DNA of 64,000 nt from contig NW_008805064.1 of the NCBI RefSeq assembly GCF_000004825.1, positions 2,604,001-2,668,000 on the forward strand, read 5' to 3'. The first letter of the stretch is position 1. Every line of letters begins with the position of its first letter. Origin of the DNA: Heterostelium album PN500. Lineage: Eukaryota; Evosea; Eumycetozoa; Acytosteliales; Acytosteliaceae. The notes below the pieces were generated by a model. That model made no database searches. It had not been told where the DNA came from and was given only the letters and a program-made list of their open reading frames with translations. Shown piece after piece: positions 60,265 to 64,000 of the stretch. The position numbers and the translations under genes are program-made.

Positions 60265-61164
60265 TTACTCTACTTTCTTACGGTTGACTGGAGCGCTCTT
60301 CTTGGAGGAGTATGACTTGATGTAGAAACGAATAAAGAGTCCAATGAAGAGAGTGTTGATGACGTATGAGACGATGGCTGGAGCGATTCCACCTTGACAG
60401 TTCTCTGTCTTTCTAATGTAGAACCAATGTGATACGATGGCAGTTCCAGTGAGGAACTGAATGATTTGTGAGGTGGTAATGTAACGCTTGAACCAACAGT
60501 CGTTTCCGAGGGTGGTTTGGAGGTAGTAGTAATACATGATGGTGTGGATGAATGAGTTGACCAAGACGCACCACCAGGAACCGACCAACCATTGGTCGTT
60601 GAGCCATTGCCAGGTGACTGGAACCATTGCCATATGATGGAAGACGTGCAAGAAAATCAATGGCTTCTTTTTGAGTGCCAAGATGACAGTGTCAAAAAGT
60701 TCGTAGTATTTGGAGACGTAGAATACATAGATCCACCAACCGATTCTACCGTTGACTGCATTTGGCTTGTTCTCACAGAGCAATGAGAATCCACCTTGCT
60801 CTTGTGCTTGTCTATAGGCTGCTTCCAAAACACCAAGCATCATAGTGAGTGACAATACAATCAAATTGAAATTGTGAACAATTGAAACTCCTTTCAAAGT
60901 CATTGGTTTTCTATCTTTCATGAATTTCTATAAATATTTATTTTATTTTATAAGATGAGAAAATTTATAAATAATTTGGTCAATAAAACATATTTGAGAT
61001 ATATATAATAATAGATTATCTCTTACGTTCAATCCATAAATGACAACCAAATAGGTGATGGCAGTAGCTGCTGGATAGATTCGACTGGAGAGTGGTGTAT
61101 TTTCATCCCATTTGAAATTATCCATGAATCCTCCAATTTGACTAGACAATGTTTGGATATCCAT
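60265..61164 (-). CDS. ELO-family very-long-chain fatty acid elongase
   Basis: Exons 61164-61027 and 60927-60265 join to 266 aa, the standard length. The ELO signatures are complete: YVSKYYELFDTVILALKKK, the histidine box LHVFHH, NSFIHTIMYYYY and TTSQIIQFLTG. ELO proteins are multi-pass ER enzymes that condense malonyl-CoA with a fatty acyl-CoA, the first step of each elongation cycle. The Lys-rich tail (KKSAPVNRKKVE) fits ER retention. A second elongase begins 2.1 kb away at 63284 on the other strand, with the anamorsin gene between them. Chain-length specificity cannot be read. Confidence 0.93.
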
Positions 61165-61684
61165 CTTTTTCTAATCTAAATAAAATAAAGCAATAAATAA
61201 AATTACTTATGACTTTAATTAATTAAATTAAATCTCTCTTAAGTGTCTACTTAAAATGAACTCGAAAAGGGTGGTTGTTTTTTGATCAAAGCAGGTAGGT
61301 CCTTGATTTCTTTTAAAAAAAAAAAAAAACAAAACAAAAAAATTATAAAAATTAGAAAACTTTTATTTAATTTTATTTTGATTTGTTTAGTTTCGCCCGC
61401 TTCAAATTTGCACTGACGCCATTGCCTCGCTCGATCAAATCAATTTTTTTTTCATTATAAAATTGATTAAAAAAAAAAATCCGAAAAAATATATCTTTTT
61501 TTTTTTTGATTTTGCTACCGTTTCACACCCCAACATAACCCTCCTAAGCGCTTATGAAATAAAACAGTTTATGATTAACTTACAAAGCAAATAATAATAT
61601 AATTATTGTTTTATTTGCATGTGAATTGTGTGTTTTGATGTTTTCTTTTTGCTATATTATAATTGTTGTAATATTATTATTAAT
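61165..61684. promoter_or_regulatory. gap between elongase start and anamorsin stop
   Basis: A 520-bp gap with A runs near 61317 and 61470 and a T run near 61498, and a short GC-richer block (TTCGCCCGCTTC, GACGCCATTGCCTCGCTCG) at about 61393-61433. It holds the elongase promoter and the anamorsin 3' end. Confidence 0.4.
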
Positions 61685-62638
61685 TTAAATGTCATCAGTC
61701 AAAAAGTCATCTGGAAGAACAATCTTTTCACCGACTTTGAATGCAGGTAATCCTCTATATGGACAACCCTTGCACCGGAAAGCATCACCCAATGAACAAC
61801 TGCCACAGTTACTGTTGACACCAGGATTATCCAACATCTCCTTTGTTAACTTTGGCTTTGGTGGTTCTTCACCAGCTGCCTCCATCTCTGCTCTACCACA
61901 AGTACAGTTCTTACATGCCTTTTTCTTTGAACCAACTTCACAATCGTCCAATGATGCTTTTTAAATTTTAAAAAAAAACAATAATTTATTAGAATTAATT
62001 TTTGTTGACAAAAAATCATAATCATTTAATAAGTTAGAACAATATACATACTTGATGGCTTAGCATTCTTATCTGTTTCACTTAATAAATCATTTTCGTC
62101 CATTGTAGCATCGTTATTAATTGCGCCCCAACCAGCAGACTTTGCTTCGATCTTTACGGTATCGCTTGTACCTTGATTCCAATCTGGCTTGGTAGCAGAT
62201 GTAACAAACTATCGTAAAATAAATATATGTTTGTTTTGTTAGTATATATTATTATTATTTTGAGATAGGATAACACATAAATAAGGTAGGTATTTAGTAA
62301 TGTAGTTGATAACATACCAAACCGTTGGCTTCTGATTGAACGACATCGACTAAACCATTCATCAAGAGGTCGAGTGTAAGGTTTTGTTGTGTAGACTGAT
62401 AGATTCCGATAGATCCACCTGCATTCAATTGTTGAGCGAGTTGTTGTAATCCTGTTACATTGGCACCACTGACAATGATTATATGGTTATAGGTTTGTCC
62501 TGCAGCAGCCAATTCACTAACAGAGTTTGACACTGAATTCAATAACTCTATGATCTGTTGGTATGCTGGATAGTCTTTACTAATCAAAGCAAGAACATTC
62601 TCTGTCTTTTTAATCTTTGAAACATCAATAACTGACAT
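61685..62638 (-). CDS. ciapin1: anamorsin/CIAPIN1 (Dre2), cytosolic Fe-S assembly
   Basis: Exons 62638-62318, 62208-62052 and 61956-61685 join to 249 aa. The N-terminal part is a shortened methyltransferase-like domain; the linker has the WGA-containing SAGWGAINN; the C-terminal CIAPIN1 domain carries motif A ([16 protein letters not shown], a [2Fe-2S] site) and the twin CX2C motif [17 protein letters not shown] (the second cluster), followed by [13 protein letters not shown]. With the diflavin reductase Tah18/NDOR1 this protein feeds electrons to the cytosolic iron-sulfur assembly machinery. All cluster cysteines are intact. Acceptor for exon 3 lies in AAAAG just before 61956, which phase requires. 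Confidence 0.94.
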
Positions 62639-63283
62639 TTTTATATATATGTATAATATCTATTTATTTAAATAAACTAATAAAAAATAAAAAAAAAAAG
62701 ACAAATTAATTTAACTTTTATTTTTTGAAAAAAAAAAAAAAAAAAAAAAACAAAATGTTTTTTACACTCATTCTAGAATAAAACGACGTCTTGATTATTC
62801 ATAGATATATATTTCTTCAAATATAGCTAAATCTTTAACCATCCCATCTGATTTAAATCATTATCTTTAAGATTAATAGTTTATTAAGATTTAATTTATA
62901 CATTTTCTAATTTCTTATCAGAATCTTTTTATTTATTTATTTTTTATTATTGTTTGTAACAAAGATTATTTGTTTCAACAAAAAATAGAATTTCATTGTA
63001 TTACCGATTATCACCTTATGATATCACGATATTTTCATTCACTTTGAGATTTGATTGGTCAATGACATTAATTAATTTCTTTTAACTGCAAATTTTGCAA
63101 AAACTATGCATGGGAATGAGTTTGTTAAAAATCCCAAACATTGAAAATGATTTGCTGATTTAGTACTGCAGTGTTTTCTAGCCTGTAATGAATGAACCAT
63201 GACAATAAAGAATGCTTTTATTAAAATCGTTGTTAAATTGTTTATAATATAATTTGTTTATTTATTGTTATAAAAAAAAAAAA
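62639..63283. promoter_or_regulatory. divergent promoter region, anamorsin (-) and second elongase (+)
   Basis: A 645-bp gap with an A run of about 23 at 62728-62750 and an A run just before the elongase ATG. Nothing else stands out. Confidence 0.45.
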
Positions 63284-64000
63284 ATGAATAGTTTACTTGT
63301 ATATATAAATAACTTTGAATGGGTCACTGGAGTGACACCGTTCTCCTCGGTTTGGACTCCTCTGATCGCAACTTTTGCCTATCTAGTGGTTATCTTTTCA
63401 TTGCAAGAGTTTATGAAAAATAGAAAGGAGATACATTTACATTACATCTGTTTGGCTCACAACCTATTTCTATCTGTTTTGTCATTGGTAATGTTCCTCG
63501 GTATTCTTGTGCCACTCTTTATCACAGAAGTACCACAAGGTCTCTACCATATCGTTTGTAAACCAGTCACCAAAGGTCAAATCCAATTTTTCTACTACAT
63601 TTTCTATCTCTCCAAAGTTTATGAATTCTTGGACACAATATTTTTAGTATTAAGAAAGGTATGTAATTTATTTAAAACAATAAATTTTTATCAATAATAT
63701 ATATTAATTTATTTTAAAATAAATATTATTTTATATCTATACTTTTTATATATTTAGAAAAAATTATTATTCCTACATGTATATCATCATTTCATTACAT
63801 TCTGGTTATGTTGGATTAGTTTAGATCAAAATACAGGATTCCAATGGGGTGATATCATTGCCAATTGTTTTGTACATATTGTGATGTACTACTACTACTA
63901 TCTATGTGAGCAAGGTCAAAATCCATGGTGGAAGAAATACATTACACGTGTACAGATAATTCAATTCGTTTTCGACATATGTCTACACAGCGTATGGCAT
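63284..64000 (+). CDS. second ELO-family elongase, 5' part
   Basis: Exons 63284-63658 and 63758 to beyond 64000; the 206 residues present are in frame to the window edge. It has YLSKVYEFLDTIFLVLRKKK, the histidine box LHVYHH, NCFVHIVMYYYYL and TRVQIIQFVFD, so the ELO core is complete and only the last helices are missing. It differs from the elongase at 60265-61164 throughout (for example HVYHH versus HVFHH), so the two are old paralogues rather than a fresh duplicate. The ATG at 63284 follows a 13-base A run; the in-frame upstream codons are noncoding in character. Confidence 0.9.

Noticed and set aside
1-64000. CRISPR arrays, insertion sequences, retrotransposons, replication origins, virus-like genes
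   Set aside because: No regularly spaced repeats, transposase, reverse transcriptase, integrase, long terminal repeat or viral hallmark protein was found on either strand.

Overview
The window is nuclear DNA of a dictyostelid social amoeba. It is AT-rich, with short AT-rich GT-AG introns, homopolymer-rich gaps, TATA boxes followed by T runs, and CAA-type codon repeats. The gene set is characteristic: a Pianissimo/Rictor orthologue, FNIP repeats, a CBM49 cellulose-binding matrix protein, long ankyrin proteins of the social-amoeba type, comitin-like lectin modules and SdrD/Cna-B-like repeats. Coding GC is higher than I would expect of D. discoideum, so another dictyostelid is more likely; the species cannot be fixed from the sequence.

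Layout. 1-7.5 kb: on the minus strand, the 5' part of a UBR-box ubiquitin ligase and the complete TORC2 subunit gene piaA. 8.3-9.7 kb: a seven-repeat RCC1 protein (+). 10-11.4 kb: an unrecognised Cys/His plus coiled-coil protein (-). 11.4-15.5 kb: a 4-kb gap with a repeated GGGAAAAA motif, GC-elevated islands and inverted repeats. 15.5-18.7 kb: a secreted CBM49 protein (+) and an ankyrin-repeat protein (-). 19.3-23.5 kb: a tiny spliced ORF (-), an SLC35B1-type transporter (+) and an eight-exon cytochrome P450 (-). 23.9-29.7 kb: VPS16 (-) and a GC-rich LRR protein (-). 30.8-33.5 kb: a TTC39/IML2 protein (+) and a GNAT acetyltransferase (+). 33.5-57 kb: two giant divergent genes. 57.2-60.2 kb: an unrecognised protein with an internal repeat (+) and an FNIP/F-box-like protein (+). 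60.3-64 kb: an ELO elongase (-), anamorsin/CIAPIN1 (-) and the start of a second ELO elongase (+, cut by the window edge).

The most unusual part is the 23-kb pair at 33.5-57 kb. Exon-by-exon reconstruction, with every intron phase checked, gives secreted proteins of about 3327 aa (minus) and 3541 aa (plus), transcribed divergently from a 619-bp gap. Both combine a signal peptide, a DNase II-like domain, a shared unnamed region, IPT/TIG repeats, SdrD-like repeats and beta/gamma-crystallin-like modules. The plus protein keeps the DNase II catalytic motifs (HAKG, DHSK, RGGG) and adds seven or eight N-terminal E-set-like exons and a C-terminal bulb-lectin-like array. The minus protein has lost the HxKG histidine and ends in a Ser/Thr-rich tail. 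I infer an inverted paralogous pair, one probably an active extracellular nuclease and one probably a binding-only relative, acting at the cell surface or in the matrix on DNA or bacteria. All other genes look like ordinary housekeeping or family genes.
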